Source: Bacillota bacterium (lineage in GTDB: Bacteria; Bacillota; Clostridia; Lachnospirales; Lachnospiraceae). Taken from it: a stretch of DNA of 64,000 bases. Location of the stretch: assembly GCA_023392535.1 (NCBI GenBank), contig JAEVYY010000024.1, positions 1 to 64,000 on the forward strand. Direction: 5' to 3'. The notes below the pieces were generated by a model. The model was not told the DNA's origin. It saw only the letters and a list, made by a program, of their open reading frames with translations, and did not search any database. Position 1 is the first letter of the stretch; the number at the start of each line of letters is the position of its first letter. The translations under genes and the position numbers were made by a program. Below, piece after piece: positions 46,992-56,094 of the stretch.

Positions 46992-48476
46992 TTATTGTGG
47001 AACGAATCCTGCCGGTGCACCAACCAAAATTCCGTTTTCATCAAATTGACAAACCGCTCCATTAATGTCAACCACTGTATTTGTTACCATAACTCCATTT
47101 GATGCAAAATAGAACCAACGGTCATTGATAAATTTCCATCCTGTGACAAGTTTACCATCTGCATCATTAAAGTACTTCTGGCCTTCAAGTATCAATAATC
47201 CAATATTCATAGTTCCATCTGCTTTAAAGTAATAGATACCACCATCTATATTCTGCCATCCCGTAGACATCTTACCATCTGACAGGAAGTAATATTTAAC
47301 CTGTTCGTTACCAATCCAGCCTGTTTTCATGGATGCATCACCGTCAAATAAATATGTCGCATCTCCCACTTTCGTTAATCCAACCGCAGCTTCACCATTT
47401 TCTTTAAAATAATATCTCTTTCCATTAATATCTGACCAGCCTGTGACCATTGTTCCATCCGGATTAAAGTAAAATTTCGAAACTCCAGTATCCAGCCATC
47501 CCGTTTGCATAACACCTTTTAAGTCAAAGTAATATTTTTTATCACCGATTGTAGTCAAGCCAACTTGCATCAATCCTGCATCATCAAAATAATATCTTTT
47601 TCCTTCAATATCTGCAAAACCGACCTGCATTTTTCCTGTCGGCTGGAAATAAAACGATATTGTTCCATTCGTGATCCAACCAGTCTGCATCTCACCAGCT
47701 GGATTAAAGAAATATTTTCCATCCGCTAATGTTACCCAGCCTGTTTGCATACGATAATTGCTATAATAGTAGGTCTTGCTATTTCGCGTAGTAAAACCTT
47801 CTGCAATAATAAGTGAATTATAATCTTTATATAATACATTCATATCTACCCTACCATTAATACCACCTACAGCTCCATTGCTGGTATATTGCCATATCGC
47901 TGGATTAGGATATTCACAAGCTCCTGCATACTGAGCCACCCATTTATCGTACCCCACTGGCCCTATTCTTGTTGTCAGCCAATTTTTACTGCCATATACG
48001 ATTGGATAGTATCCAGCGCTTTGTATAATTCCACAGAATGTATTTGCAATTGCTGCCAATTGCTCCGGTGTACAAGCTTTTTGAACAGAATCTTCAATGT
48101 CAATTGCAATCGGGAAAGAAACGGTATAAGGTTGCACACTTTGTAAAACAAGATTTGCTTCGTATGCAGCAGCTTCTACCGTAGTTGCATACGAATAAAT
48201 ATAAACGCCCGTACGAATGCCTGCTGCATTTGCACCCTGCATATTACGTGCGAATTGGGCATCAATTCCCTTTTTAGTAGTTCCTACACGAACAAAAGCA
48301 AAATTGATTCCACTTGCTTTTACAGCCTGCCAATCAATGTCTCCTTGATAAACGGATACATCAATACCAGTTACAGGTGCAGCCTCAACGTTCATTTGTG
48401 TAAATGGACTTATTGTCATTGTAACAATAAGTGCGATACAAATGAAAAATCTAACAATTTTTCTCCACATTATCAT
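46992..48476 (-). CDS. Secreted GH25 muramidase with wall-binding repeats
   Basis: The 494-residue protein has a signal peptide (about 1-32, ending near NVEA), a GH25 lysozyme domain (about 36-225: GIDVSVYQGDIDW with the catalytic Asp, AIDIEDS) and about ten C-terminal repeats of roughly 20 residues (GWVTLADGKYFFNPAGEMQT type), the choline-binding/glucan-binding-like wall repeats. It should cleave glycan strands at the cell surface. The first codons MIMWRK give a basic start. A bidirectional terminator follows. Confidence 0.9.
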   Translation of the reverse strand: MIMWRKIVRFFICIALIVTMTISPFTQMNVEAAPVTGIDVSVYQGDIDWQAVKASGINFAFVRVGTTKKGIDAQFARNMQGANAAGIRTGVYIYSYATTVEAAAYEANLVLQSVQPYTVSFPIAIDIEDSVQKACTPEQLAAIANTFCGIIQSAGYYPIVYGSKNWLTTRIGPVGYDKWVAQYAGACEYPNPAIWQYTSNGAVGGINGRVDMNVLYKDYNSLIIAEGFTTRNSKTYYYSNYRMQTGWVTLADGKYFFNPAGEMQTGWITNGTISFYFQPTGKMQVGFADIEGKRYYFDDAGLMQVGLTTIGDKKYYFDLKGVMQTGWLDTGVSKFYFNPDGTMVTGWSDINGKRYYFKENGEAAVGLTKVGDATYLFDGDASMKTGWIGNEQVKYYFLSDGKMSTGWQNIDGGIYYFKADGTMNIGLLILEGQKYFNDADGKLVTGWKFINDRWFYFASNGVMVTNTVVDINGAVCQFDENGILVGAPAGFVPQ

Positions 48477-48539
48477 TCCCTTTTTCTCCTCTTCCAGTTT
48501 GTCATATAAGATATACGTTAGCCATATCTCATATATCTT

Positions 48540-49559
48540 CTAGTAATTTTCTGATTTGCTTATAGTCATACCATCATAACTGTTAAATACTGCTACCACC
48601 GCAGATCTGTTATCCCCATATTTAGCAGGAATTTCAACAGAAAGCATCTCGGTAGCACTTGGCCATATCTGTAATGTTGCCCAACTAACACCCCCATCCG
48701 TACTGTAAGTATAATACATAATTCCTGTATCGCTATCGGACGCTTTTACCCGAATAGTGATCTTTCTATTGGATATATCTTTCGATATAATTTCTAAACT
48801 TGCAACTTCTGGTGGCGTTACATCCTGTTTTTTAGGCGTAGCAGATTCTTTTATCTCTGCCTTCGGATAATTGGAATAATCTACACCTAACTCCTTCGAA
48901 GAAAGTCCGAAGTATTTTGCCACAGCTGTTGCGTCGGAACGTCCAAATGCCTGTAATTTTTCTGTGGTATTATAGAAGTTCGCATCATTAACATGATCCA
49001 GATGACAATGTTCCACAATGATAGCAGGGACTCCAAGTTTTGTTGAATGTCTTAAAATACCATAGTATTCATCCCCTGATTTACCCAGTTTTACTTTAAC
49101 ACCACGACTGAATAGACCATAGGTAGAGGAAAATTCATTTAATAATAACTGGCCTTGGGAATATCCTTTCGTATAATTTGCTCCTTCAGACTGCGCCCAT
49201 ACTTCCGATCCATAAAAAAAATGATTGGCAGACATATTGTAATGAAGGCTATATAAAAAATCTGCATTTACACTTTTTGCCATCTGCGCCCTTTGTTCTA
49301 AAGAAAGCTCTACATCTGTATTTCTTGTAAGATAGACCTCAACACCTTTATATTTTTCCAATTCTTCCTTCATAGATAACGCAGTTACTAATGTCATCTC
49401 TTTTTCTACATATCCAGGTGGATTTGCTCCCAAATTCGTTCCTCCATGCCCAGGATCTATCATAATGACAACATTGTCTTTCGCCTCTGCTTTCACCGGA
49501 ATTGCTAAAAAGCTCATAATAACAGTAAGTGATAATAATAATGGGAATACTCTCTTCAT
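48540..49559 (-). CDS. Secreted N-acetylmuramoyl-L-alanine amidase
   Basis: The 339-residue protein has a signal peptide (about 1-26), an Amidase_3 domain (about 30-215) and an Ig-like or fibronectin-type C-terminal domain (about 245-335). Zinc ligands and catalytic Glu are visible: IDPGHGG, YVEKE, YSLHYN and IVEHCHLDH. It should release stem peptides from glycan strands. It is read before the GH25 gene on the same strand, 63 bases upstream, with its own distant promoter. Confidence 0.9.
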   Translation of the reverse strand: MKRVFPLLLSLTVIMSFLAIPVKAEAKDNVVIMIDPGHGGTNLGANPPGYVEKEMTLVTALSMKEELEKYKGVEVYLTRNTDVELSLEQRAQMAKSVNADFLYSLHYNMSANHFFYGSEVWAQSEGANYTKGYSQGQLLLNEFSSTYGLFSRGVKVKLGKSGDEYYGILRHSTKLGVPAIIVEHCHLDHVNDANFYNTTEKLQAFGRSDATAVAKYFGLSSKELGVDYSNYPKAEIKESATPKKQDVTPPEVASLEIISKDISNRKITIRVKASDSDTGIMYYTYSTDGGVSWATLQIWPSATEMLSVEIPAKYGDNRSAVVAVFNSYDGMTISKSENY

Positions 49560-49808
49560 AAATCCTCCTTTTCGTTTCCTATCTTATTCATCTTTATATC
49601 TTAGTGCTTCCTGTGTCTACATCATTTCCTACAAAAAAATTAGCAGGTCATTATGTAATACACTTTATCTAGCAGATTTAACTTTACTTCTTGATTCAAT
49701 TAACTTTTATACACTTGGAATTTTAAATTGGACCTATTTTCATTCAAAGAAAATTGCAGATGGTATTATTTATTGATGACAATACGGAGGTCGAATTCGT
49801 ACTTTTTA

Positions 49809-49826
49809 TGCAAATTTACATTTGCA
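49809..49826. promoter_or_regulatory. Palindrome, operator-like
   Basis: TGCAAATTTACATTTGCA is an inverted repeat of seven bases around a four-base centre. It lies 13 bases downstream of the -10 of the minus-strand promoter at 49839-49868, a position suited to a repressor. The protein is unknown. Confidence 0.4.
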
Positions 49827-49838
49827 CACAATAAATAT

Positions 49839-49868
49839 ATTGTAGTATATAAAAACAAGCATTGTCAA
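49839..49868 (-). promoter_or_regulatory. Putative promoter of the amidase gene
   Basis: On the minus strand TTGACA (49868-49863) and TACAAT (49844-49839) are 18 bases apart. It faces the amidase gene, about 280 bases away. Confidence 0.5.
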
Positions 49869-49970
49869 CCTGATTACATCAAAATTTGTTTACATAATAC
49901 TTTTTTTATTTTCCAATTTGTGGAATTATATTAATAAATAGTTAATATTGCATTTTTTTGGAATAATGAC

Positions 49971-49999
49971 TTGTAATATTTGTAAATAGGAAATACAAT
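49971..49999 (+). promoter_or_regulatory. Putative promoter of the gene at 50068
   Basis: TTGTAA (49971-49976) and TACAAT (49994-49999) are separated by 17 bases, and the gene starts 69 bases downstream. Confidence 0.45.
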
Positions 50000-50067
50000 T
50001 AAACATAATTACAAATAACACGTTTATCGTCTGTTATAAAAACTAAATATTGCAAAGGGGACAATCA

Positions 50068-50649
50068 ATGTATTTCAAAAGAAAAAACAAAGCAAATGAA
50101 ACGACACTAAATTGCACTGGAAATGTAAAATTAGTAACTACTGTAATGTTTGTCATAATTTTATCGCTGACAACAGTAGGAACTGTATTTGCTGAAAAGC
50201 AATATACAAGAAATGAAATCTTAAGTAAAGGCAGAATCGTTTGGAGCGGATCTGGCGGCAGTGAGGATGCCGTTTTTGATTCGGAAGATTTTATAACCTT
50301 AGCTGACAAGCTCGACAAAGTTACGGGCGGTTCCATATACTCCGAAGATGAGACTATCTGTGGTACATGGATGGGCAAAACATTATATCGCAAGGTTATA
50401 AAAACAAGTTCTCTTCCAAATTCTGGTGCCAAGAATATTCCACACGGGATATCCAATTGTAATTTTGTGAATCTGTATGGATCTGCATCTGATTCAGGTG
50501 GGTTTACGATTCCGTTGCCTTATGTGGATACATCCGCTAATGCAAGCGTGACTTTGACAGTTGACAGTAACAAAATTACTATTACTACAGACTCTAACAG
50601 AAGTACGTTCAGTGGATATGTTGTACTTGAATACACTGAAAAAAAATAA
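50068..50649 (+). CDS. Secreted protein with a phage-tail-like domain
   Basis: The 193-residue protein has a basic N-terminus and a signal peptide (about 1-42, ending near TVFAEK). The rest contains a pattern known from phage tail and receptor-binding proteins: GTWMGKTLYRKVIKTSSLPN, KNIPHGISN, and a C-terminal TTDSNRSTFSGYVVLEYT. Phage proteins with this domain have no signal peptide. AAAGGGG precedes the ATG at 50068; an upstream TTG at 50050 is weaker. It lies just outside the left repeat of the integrated element and ends at a strong hairpin. Function is not established. Confidence 0.6.
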   Translation: MYFKRKNKANETTLNCTGNVKLVTTVMFVIILSLTTVGTVFAEKQYTRNEILSKGRIVWSGSGGSEDAVFDSEDFITLADKLDKVTGGSIYSEDETICGTWMGKTLYRKVIKTSSLPNSGAKNIPHGISNCNFVNLYGSASDSGGFTIPLPYVDTSANASVTLTVDSNKITITTDSNRSTFSGYVVLEYTEKK

Positions 50650-50652
50650 AGC

Positions 50653-50748
50653 AAAAACAGCCACAAACCTGCTTATTTACTAGGTTTGTGGCTGTTTTAC
50701 TGTGTAAGCTGAAAATTGGACTTGAACCGACGACCCCTTCATTACGAG
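50653..50748. repeat. attL-like copy of the 96-bp direct repeat
   Basis: This 96-base copy matches 60337-60432 with three mismatches. It includes a hairpin (AACAGCCACAAACC with GGTTTGTGGCTGTT) that serves as a bidirectional terminator, and the 3' half of a tRNA-Thr up to the anticodon. It marks the left junction of the integrated element. Confidence 0.85.
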
Positions 50749-50861
50749 ACATATTTAATCATTACAAAACTCCCTATTTAAGCCATTCTGTAACATTTTT
50801 GACTAACTTCTGACTAATTCCATATTTTTCTTTCTTATAAATAAATAAGATATTCCAGATT

Positions 50862-51563
50862 TTATTCCAAATCCAATTTAATATTATAAATATCGGATTT
50901 TTCTTTTTTCCCCAAACCTTGAAGAAATAAGTCTCTGTTTAATTCATGCATTTGAAATATATTTGTATAATATGTAAAATAGATAACTCCTAGATAAGCA
51001 GATATAATTTTATCAAAATCATTGCTTGTCTCCATTGCTTCTATTTCATCATACACTGGAAATTTAATAAGTCCGCCTACATCACACAATTTTTCTAGCG
51101 CACCATGAACCGTTGCACACAATTTAGAGTATTCGCTAGATATTACATTAAAACGTAATTTAGAGAAATCATTACTATAGCAAACTGTACTCTCTGCTAT
51201 ATCAAATATCTCATAAACACTTTTTTTATCAATAACTTTAGGTTCTTCCAAATAAGAAGTTGCTTTTAAAAAATTTTCTATGCTACTTCTCATTTGCAAT
51301 TTAGCTGATTTATATACACCATTTATCCAGCAAAATAGTGTTAAAATCAAGTCTGTACTCACTTCTTTAAAATATTTCAAACTAACTTTATCTATACAGT
51401 TTATGCGTTCCATTTCATTCAAAAAAACCATAAAAGAGTACAGTTTTCTATGCATACATTTAATTTGATTATGGCATTTTGGATTAGAAATCATAGTCTC
51501 CAGTGTATACTGATTAAGAAATTGAAGTGTATATTGAAAATCTTGTTCTATTTCTCTACTCAT
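50862..51563 (-). CDS. Unknown protein, last gene of the ParA operon
   Basis: The 233-residue protein is mostly helical, without signal peptide or membrane segment. A segment LFCWINGVYKSAKLQMRSSIENFLKA resembles helices of HEPN-type or DUF5677-like proteins (similar repeats of aromatic-Gly-Tyr-x-Ser-Ala), but no RxxxxH ribonuclease motif was seen, so this is only a hint. It overlaps the upstream gene by eight bases, implying co-translation. Codon use is strongly AT-rich. No function can be assigned. Confidence 0.55.
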   Translation of the reverse strand: MSREIEQDFQYTLQFLNQYTLETMISNPKCHNQIKCMHRKLYSFMVFLNEMERINCIDKVSLKYFKEVSTDLILTLFCWINGVYKSAKLQMRSSIENFLKATSYLEEPKVIDKKSVYEIFDIAESTVCYSNDFSKLRFNVISSEYSKLCATVHGALEKLCDVGGLIKFPVYDEIEAMETSNDFDKIISAYLGVIYFTYYTNIFQMHELNRDLFLQGLGKKEKSDIYNIKLDLE

Positions 51564-52053
51564 TTATTTTTCCTACGATTTCATGGATTGCATCGTTCCA
51601 CTTAAATTGATTATTTCCATTTTCCTTATCTTTCTGAATCTTCACAAATTCATCTTTATTTTGTAAAATATTCTCTAATAAATATACAGAAACTCCTTTT
51701 AATTTTGTACTAGAATCTTGTATTTGACAAATTATTACTCCAATCATTTCATTCCTAGAACGCTTTTCCCAATTTTTTATTTCTATATTTAATACTTCAT
51801 CTGCAAATTGACTAAGAGATTTATTGGTTTTAAATAAAGTCGAATCAACTAACATTTTAGGTAATATCCCAATAATATCTTCTTCCAATTTTTTTGCTTC
51901 ATTTTGTATATTTTTATTTGCTTTATCTTCAACAACACTTCTCATATCATTAATAGTTTTTGCTACTTCTGAAAAATTTAAATTTTTCTTTGACTCCAAC
52001 AGCCAACATAAATCTTCTAAAAAACTTAATGATTCTATATTCTTTTTTGCCAT
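51556..52053 (-). CDS. Unknown protein, middle gene of the ParA operon
   Basis: The 165-residue protein is helical, charged and soluble. It has no helix-turn-helix or ParB-type motif that I can see. Its ATG shares one base with the parA stop (TAATG), so translation is coupled. Many ParA loci have a small second gene encoding the DNA-binding or cargo partner, which is a plausible but unproven role here. Confidence 0.55.
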   Translation of the reverse strand: MAKKNIESLSFLEDLCWLLESKKNLNFSEVAKTINDMRSVVEDKANKNIQNEAKKLEEDIIGILPKMLVDSTLFKTNKSLSQFADEVLNIEIKNWEKRSRNEMIGVIICQIQDSSTKLKGVSVYLLENILQNKDEFVKIQKDKENGNNQFKWNDAIHEIVGKINE

Positions 52054-52880
52054 TAATTCGTTCTCCTTATAAATTCTTTTACGATTGCTGAGAATTCAGC
52101 TTTTAATTCTGACTTATCAATATCTCTTATATATGTATTAGTTAATTGCCCCCTTGCAATAGCAACTCTTTTTAACATATTTCTATTATAAACACAATCT
52201 TTCCATCGTTCTTTACTATTAAAATAAGTTCTTGCTTCTCTTTCAGCTTTTGAATTATTCTCTACCATGGTTAAAACTATTCCGCAACACTTACAATTAA
52301 AACCATAATTTTCTTTTTTTTCATTGATTATACCCTGTAACAAATCAATTCCCGTCATACTTAATGGATCTGGTTTTACTGGAATGAGATAATAATCCGA
52401 AGCAATTAATGCACTTGACATCCATACCGAAGGTGTTGGTGGCGAATCAATTATTGCATAATCATATTTTTCTGCTTGTTGTTGTAAATAAATTTTCAAT
52501 CTATTTTCTCTACCACTTCCGGGTGCTATTTCAAGTTTGAACAATTGCAAATTACCTGGAACATGATCAAATCCTCTATTTGATTTTAAAGGTTTAATGT
52601 CTTTTAATTCAATTGGTTGTTTTGTGCCTTGACCAGATACTACTGAAGTAGTTGTTCTTATTTGAGAATCAAATATATCTAATATTGTATATCCACCATT
52701 TGAAATATATTCTATGTATTTTTCTCCAGACATTACACATTGTGTTGCATTAAATTGTGGATCTACATCGATTAATAAAACTTTTTTTCCCTCTATTTTC
52801 ACTAAAAAATCAGCTAGATTAACTGCTACAGTTGTTTTACCAACTCCGCCTTTCATATTTATCAAACTAACTACTTTCAT
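52053..52880 (-). CDS. ParA-family ATPase
   Basis: The 275-residue protein has the deviant Walker A INMKGGVGKTTVAVNLA at the N-terminus, LIDVDPQFNATQCV, YAIIDSPPTPS and PVKPDPLSMTG, so it is a ParA/Soj-type partition ATPase. ATG at 52880 is preferred: GGAGG lies ahead and the motif begins directly. ParA proteins segregate plasmids and integrative elements or position other cargo. No ParB gene or centromere-like repeats were seen nearby. It is first in a coupled three-gene operon. Confidence 0.88.
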   Translation of the reverse strand: MKVVSLINMKGGVGKTTVAVNLADFLVKIEGKKVLLIDVDPQFNATQCVMSGEKYIEYISNGGYTILDIFDSQIRTTTSVVSGQGTKQPIELKDIKPLKSNRGFDHVPGNLQLFKLEIAPGSGRENRLKIYLQQQAEKYDYAIIDSPPTPSVWMSSALIASDYYLIPVKPDPLSMTGIDLLQGIINEKKENYGFNCKCCGIVLTMVENNSKAEREARTYFNSKERWKDCVYNRNMLKRVAIARGQLTNTYIRDIDKSELKAEFSAIVKEFIRRTN

Positions 52881-53077
52881 AATATAATCTTCCTCCAAAT
52901 TCATTTATATGTTTTCTTTAGTACACATTGTTATTATTATACATTATTAACTTGCCAATTCTCCAATATTATTTGAATAAATATAGAAAAAGGAAAATAG
53001 AAAATGATTTTGAAACACCATTCTGTTATTGCATACAATATCTCATACTATTCGTTTGAATTTTAATTTTATCCTGA

Positions 53078-53898
53078 TTACTCACCAACAACTCCATCTC
53101 CATCTGCATCTTTCATATATTTATATAACCAATCTGTAGAATGAATTGGCATTTTAAAGCCAGCTGCTTTTGCTTCTGCATTAGAAACTATTCCATTATG
53201 GTTGGTGTCTATTGCACTTATATCTTCCTGCGTTACTGTATTATTGGTTGGTGTAGCAGCTGTCTGTGCTGTTGCATCCGGATTTACATTCGGGAAATCG
53301 TCTACAACCGGATTTCCAGCTAAAACATATTCATAATGATAATTTGACGGTATCTGCGTTGTAGTATCCGGATATGTTATTGTGGCCACAAAGTTTGTGC
53401 ATCCACCTGCATCTCTGATTACCTTTTCCATGTATGCTTGGTCCCCATGTCTATTTAACGTTGAAACCTGTGGAGTAATATTATAAGCATTTGATACACC
53501 GCCAAGGGAATCTGCAATTACATGTCCTTGATCTAAGTCTTCTCTCTCCGTTCCTGGCACAGCCACTTCATCATTATAATATCTTCCGTTTGAGTTAACC
53601 AGTTCTGTGGAATCGTTTTGAAGTATTACAGTATCTGCTAAGACGTAAACAAGTTGTCCGTATTGATTTGTAAGTCCCCAATAAACTCTATCCCCATAGC
53701 CTATGTCTACGGCAGCATTAGCTTGTCTACTACCTGACATACTACGACAATTACATTATAGCTTGCACCGTTATATATAAGAATATTACCATTAATAGAA
53801 TATGGTGCAGCATTTGCATGAATAACTATTAACATTGCAAATGCAATCGCAACTGCGAATAAATAAAACTTTCTAATACTTAAACTACGCTCTTTCAT
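53078..53898 (-). pseudogene. Secreted DNA/RNA nuclease with EF-hand tail, frame-broken
   Basis: The 5' part (53898-53707) encodes a signal peptide (LFAVAIAFAMLIVIHANA) and NGNILIYNGASYNVIVVV; the main part (53740-53078) lies in another frame and has a non-specific-endonuclease pattern (LDQGHVIADSLGG, YNITPQ, LNRHGDQAYMEKVI), then a calcium-binding tail (DTNHNGIVSNAEA and DADGDGVV). Joining the frames near 53735 gives one secreted protein of about 270 residues. As written the nuclease would lack its signal peptide. Confidence 0.7.
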
Positions 53899-54009
53899 AT
53901 ATTTTCCCCTTTTTAAGATAAAGCTAACTATATGTACGTATTATACTCTCTTTTTTATTATATTCAATGACTTAAACTACTGTTTAGCTTTTTAAATTCT
54001 TGCAACAAA

Positions 54010-54043
54010 AAACCAACTACCCTTTAATTATGATAGTTGGTTT
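54010..54043 (-). terminator. Terminator of the gene at 54028-54885
   Basis: AAACCAACTA (54010-54019) pairs with TAGTTGGTTT (54034-54043). On the minus strand it runs into TTTTTTG. The stem overlaps the gene's stop codon region. Confidence 0.7.
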
Positions 54044-54885
54044 CCATTAATAACCTTATTCTTAATTTCTATTCCTATTCCTGAAATTGGTACTTCCTTC
54101 AATCTTTCATTAAAAACATTACTACTAATCTCAAGCAAATAATTTAGTTTATTCAATGACAATGTATTAAAATCCGTAATGACCGCAATTCTAGCCTCAT
54201 TTTGATCTTTATATTTTTCTCTTTTACAAAATAATTCATACCGGTTGTCTGGAATTGATCCATCCATGTACTTTTCACATTCCCAGTACCCTTCTTCCGG
54301 GATGACATATTTTACTGAAGCATACTCTATATTTATTTTTTTCACTTCTTTAGGAAAATGAATATCAATTGCTTCCTTTATTGCTTCTTTCAAACTGTTT
54401 TGGCTATTAAAAATAATTAAAGAGAGTTTATCAATATCATCTCCAAATCCTTTAAATAAATCTGTATCAAGTGAATATTTTGTTTCAATAATGCTTGGGT
54501 ATCTGTCAGCTGTGTAATCACTTGATTTTTTTGCTTTAGCATAAAAACAGTAAATTGGTACAAAAAAGGAACTATGCCTTTTAATCTCTACATATTTTCC
54601 AACATTTTTTTCTATCAAATCACCTTTAAAAGTACGCCTATAGCGCTCAAGTATTTTTTTGTGCTTTTCAATATGAAGTCTGGCAATTAGCCCTTCTTTT
54701 TTGTCGCCTCTTCCTATATAGTCATCTTTAGAGTATGCATATTTAAAAATACAGCTTAAGTTTATATAGTTGCTATTAATAAATTCTCTTTCTATGATTT
54801 TGTAGCATCCTATATCAACATTTTCGTTATCTTCAAATTCACTTACAAGCTCACCATTTATAATGCGATTTTTCACACTTGCCAC
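54028..54885 (-). CDS. Unknown soluble protein
   Basis: The 285-residue protein has mixed alpha/beta character, many Lys and Glu, and no signal peptide or membrane segment. Segments such as YSIIETKYSLDTD and YELFCKREKYKD are not recognised. The start is unsure: a GTG at 54885 and another at 54876 (with AGGTGG ahead) are possible. It has its own terminator and lies between the nuclease and the VOC gene inside the integrated element, so it is a cargo gene of unknown use. Confidence 0.5.
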   Translation of the reverse strand: MASVKNRIINGELVSEFEDNENVDIGCYKIIEREFINSNYINLSCIFKYAYSKDDYIGRGDKKEGLIARLHIEKHKKILERYRRTFKGDLIEKNVGKYVEIKRHSSFFVPIYCFYAKAKKSSDYTADRYPSIIETKYSLDTDLFKGFGDDIDKLSLIIFNSQNSLKEAIKEAIDIHFPKEVKKINIEYASVKYVIPEEGYWECEKYMDGSIPDNRYELFCKREKYKDQNEARIAVITDFNTLSLNKLNYLLEISSNVFNERLKEVPISGIGIEIKNKVINGNQLS

Positions 54886-54999
54886 CTACCCTTTTTTTCA
54901 TTATCCAACTATCATATTCGGTTGTCAATGTTCATCAAACTATTTTACGACTGCTACCGCTTGTAAATTTTAGTTTAAATGATTAATAGTAAATTAAAA

Positions 55000-55032
55000 A
55001 AACTACTAACTTAATATAAAAGTTAGTAGTTT
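55000..55032 (-). terminator. Terminator of the VOC gene
   Basis: AAACTACTAACTT (55000-55012) pairs with AAGTTAGTAGTTT (55020-55032). On the minus strand a run of T follows. It lies 55 bases after the VOC stop. Confidence 0.75.
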
Positions 55033-55087
55033 AAGTAATTAGGCAAAATGGAATTTGTGAGTTTCACATCATGCTTATTACAAGAAG

Positions 55088-55456
55088 TTATTGCTTTACT
55101 GTGCTTAGGCAAAACGGATGACCCTCTGGGTCAAACATTACCGTGGATGTTTCAAAGTATTGAATATCTGCTTTTTTTGCCCCACAATTCAAGGCATGGT
55201 CAACAGCTTGATCAAGATTTTCAACAAAGAAATCCATATGAGCCATTTGCTGTTGTTCGCCTGTTTTCCATGGCCAAATTGGTGAAACATAGTCATCTAT
55301 TTCTTGAAAGGCAAATATCCATCCTTGTGGTGAACGCAAACCAGCCCATCCGTCACCTGCCAAAACTTTTTCCCATCCCAGAAGCTTCACATAAAAATCC
55401 GCTAAAGTATCTGCGTTATTACAATCATAAGCAAAGCCTACAATTTCATTTATCAT
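55088..55456 (-). CDS. VOC (glyoxalase/bleomycin-resistance-like) protein
   Basis: The 122-residue protein has the vicinal oxygen chelate pattern: VGFAYDCNNADTLADFYVKLLGWE at the start, AHMDFFVENLDQAVDHALNCGAK in the middle and FDPEGHPFCL at the end. One VOC domain, of the type with many uncharacterised members. GGGAGG precedes the ATG. It sits in the integrated element as a stand-alone cargo gene with its own terminator. The substrate is unknown. Confidence 0.8.
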   Translation of the reverse strand: MINEIVGFAYDCNNADTLADFYVKLLGWEKVLAGDGWAGLRSPQGWIFAFQEIDDYVSPIWPWKTGEQQQMAHMDFFVENLDQAVDHALNCGAKKADIQYFETSTVMFDPEGHPFCLSTVKQ

Positions 55457-55593
55457 AAAAACCTCCCTTTTCTATTATATAATAATATGAATTGAAAATT
55501 CTGATTTATGATTATTGTATCACTTTTCTACTAACTATCAATATTAAGTTTTCAATGTTCTCTGATGCGTTAAATTCTAATTTATTTCTTTTG

Positions 55594-56013
55594 TTATTGC
55601 CTCATGTTCCTTAATTTTTTAAGATTAATGATCCTCCTTATATCTGTAACTACACCACCATACATCATAATAATGGCAACTACCGTGGCGAATAATATCT
55701 GTACTCTACCTTCAGACTTTGTTCCTATATACTCTACTCCTAATAACAATATAATAGATGTAATAAAACCAAGAATCCAATTACTCCACATACGAGAAAA
55801 AAACGCAATAGTAGAACACATTCCATATATGCTTATTCCTAAAACAATACTTAATAATACGCCTAAAACCTTTTCCCAAATTTCATCATCGCTTGTTAAA
55901 GAAATATGTGCCATCATAATGCATAATACTATTGCTATTACTATTTTTATTGGAACCCCTCTTAAACTTGCTTCTAATTTTGCAATTTCGTATATTCTTT
56001 CCTCTTCACTCAT
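55594..56013 (-). CDS. Unknown membrane protein
   Basis: The 139-residue protein has four hydrophobic segments (about residues 22-40, 50-70, 74-94 and 100-125) and a short charged N-terminus MSEEERIYEIAKLEA. The ATG at 56013 has GGAG nine bases upstream; earlier starts are less likely. It lies between the endolysin terminator and the VOC gene, so it is probably an independent cargo gene. No family recognised. Confidence 0.5.
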   Translation of the reverse strand: MSEEERIYEIAKLEASLRGVPIKIVIAIVLCIMMAHISLTSDDEIWEKVLGVLLSIVLGISIYGMCSTIAFFSRMWSNWILGFITSIILLLGVEYIGTKSEGRVQILFATVVAIIMMYGGVVTDIRRIINLKKLRNMRQ

Positions 56014-56094
56014 TTGAACTATCTCCATCCTTTTGTTTAAAATCAAATATTAACAAATTATACACCTGAATACCATTTTATGGCAAATAAAAAA

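Larger units (their letters stand above)
49560..50067. other. Divergent intergenic region, 508 bp
   Basis: This AT-rich region separates the amidase (minus) from the secreted protein at 50068 (plus). It contains a promoter and an 18-base palindrome for the minus side and a promoter for the plus side, listed separately. The first about 250 bases before the amidase would be a long untranslated leader; no known riboswitch was recognised. Confidence 0.5.

Noticed and set aside
46992..48476. The wall-binding repeats as a DNA tandem-repeat or CRISPR-like array.
   Set aside because: The periodicity follows 20-residue protein repeats and the DNA copies diverge; no identical repeats with unique spacers exist here or elsewhere in the window.
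50711..50748. A second tRNA gene.
   Set aside because: Only the 3' half up to the anticodon is present; acceptor 5' strand and D arm are missing. It is the attL copy.
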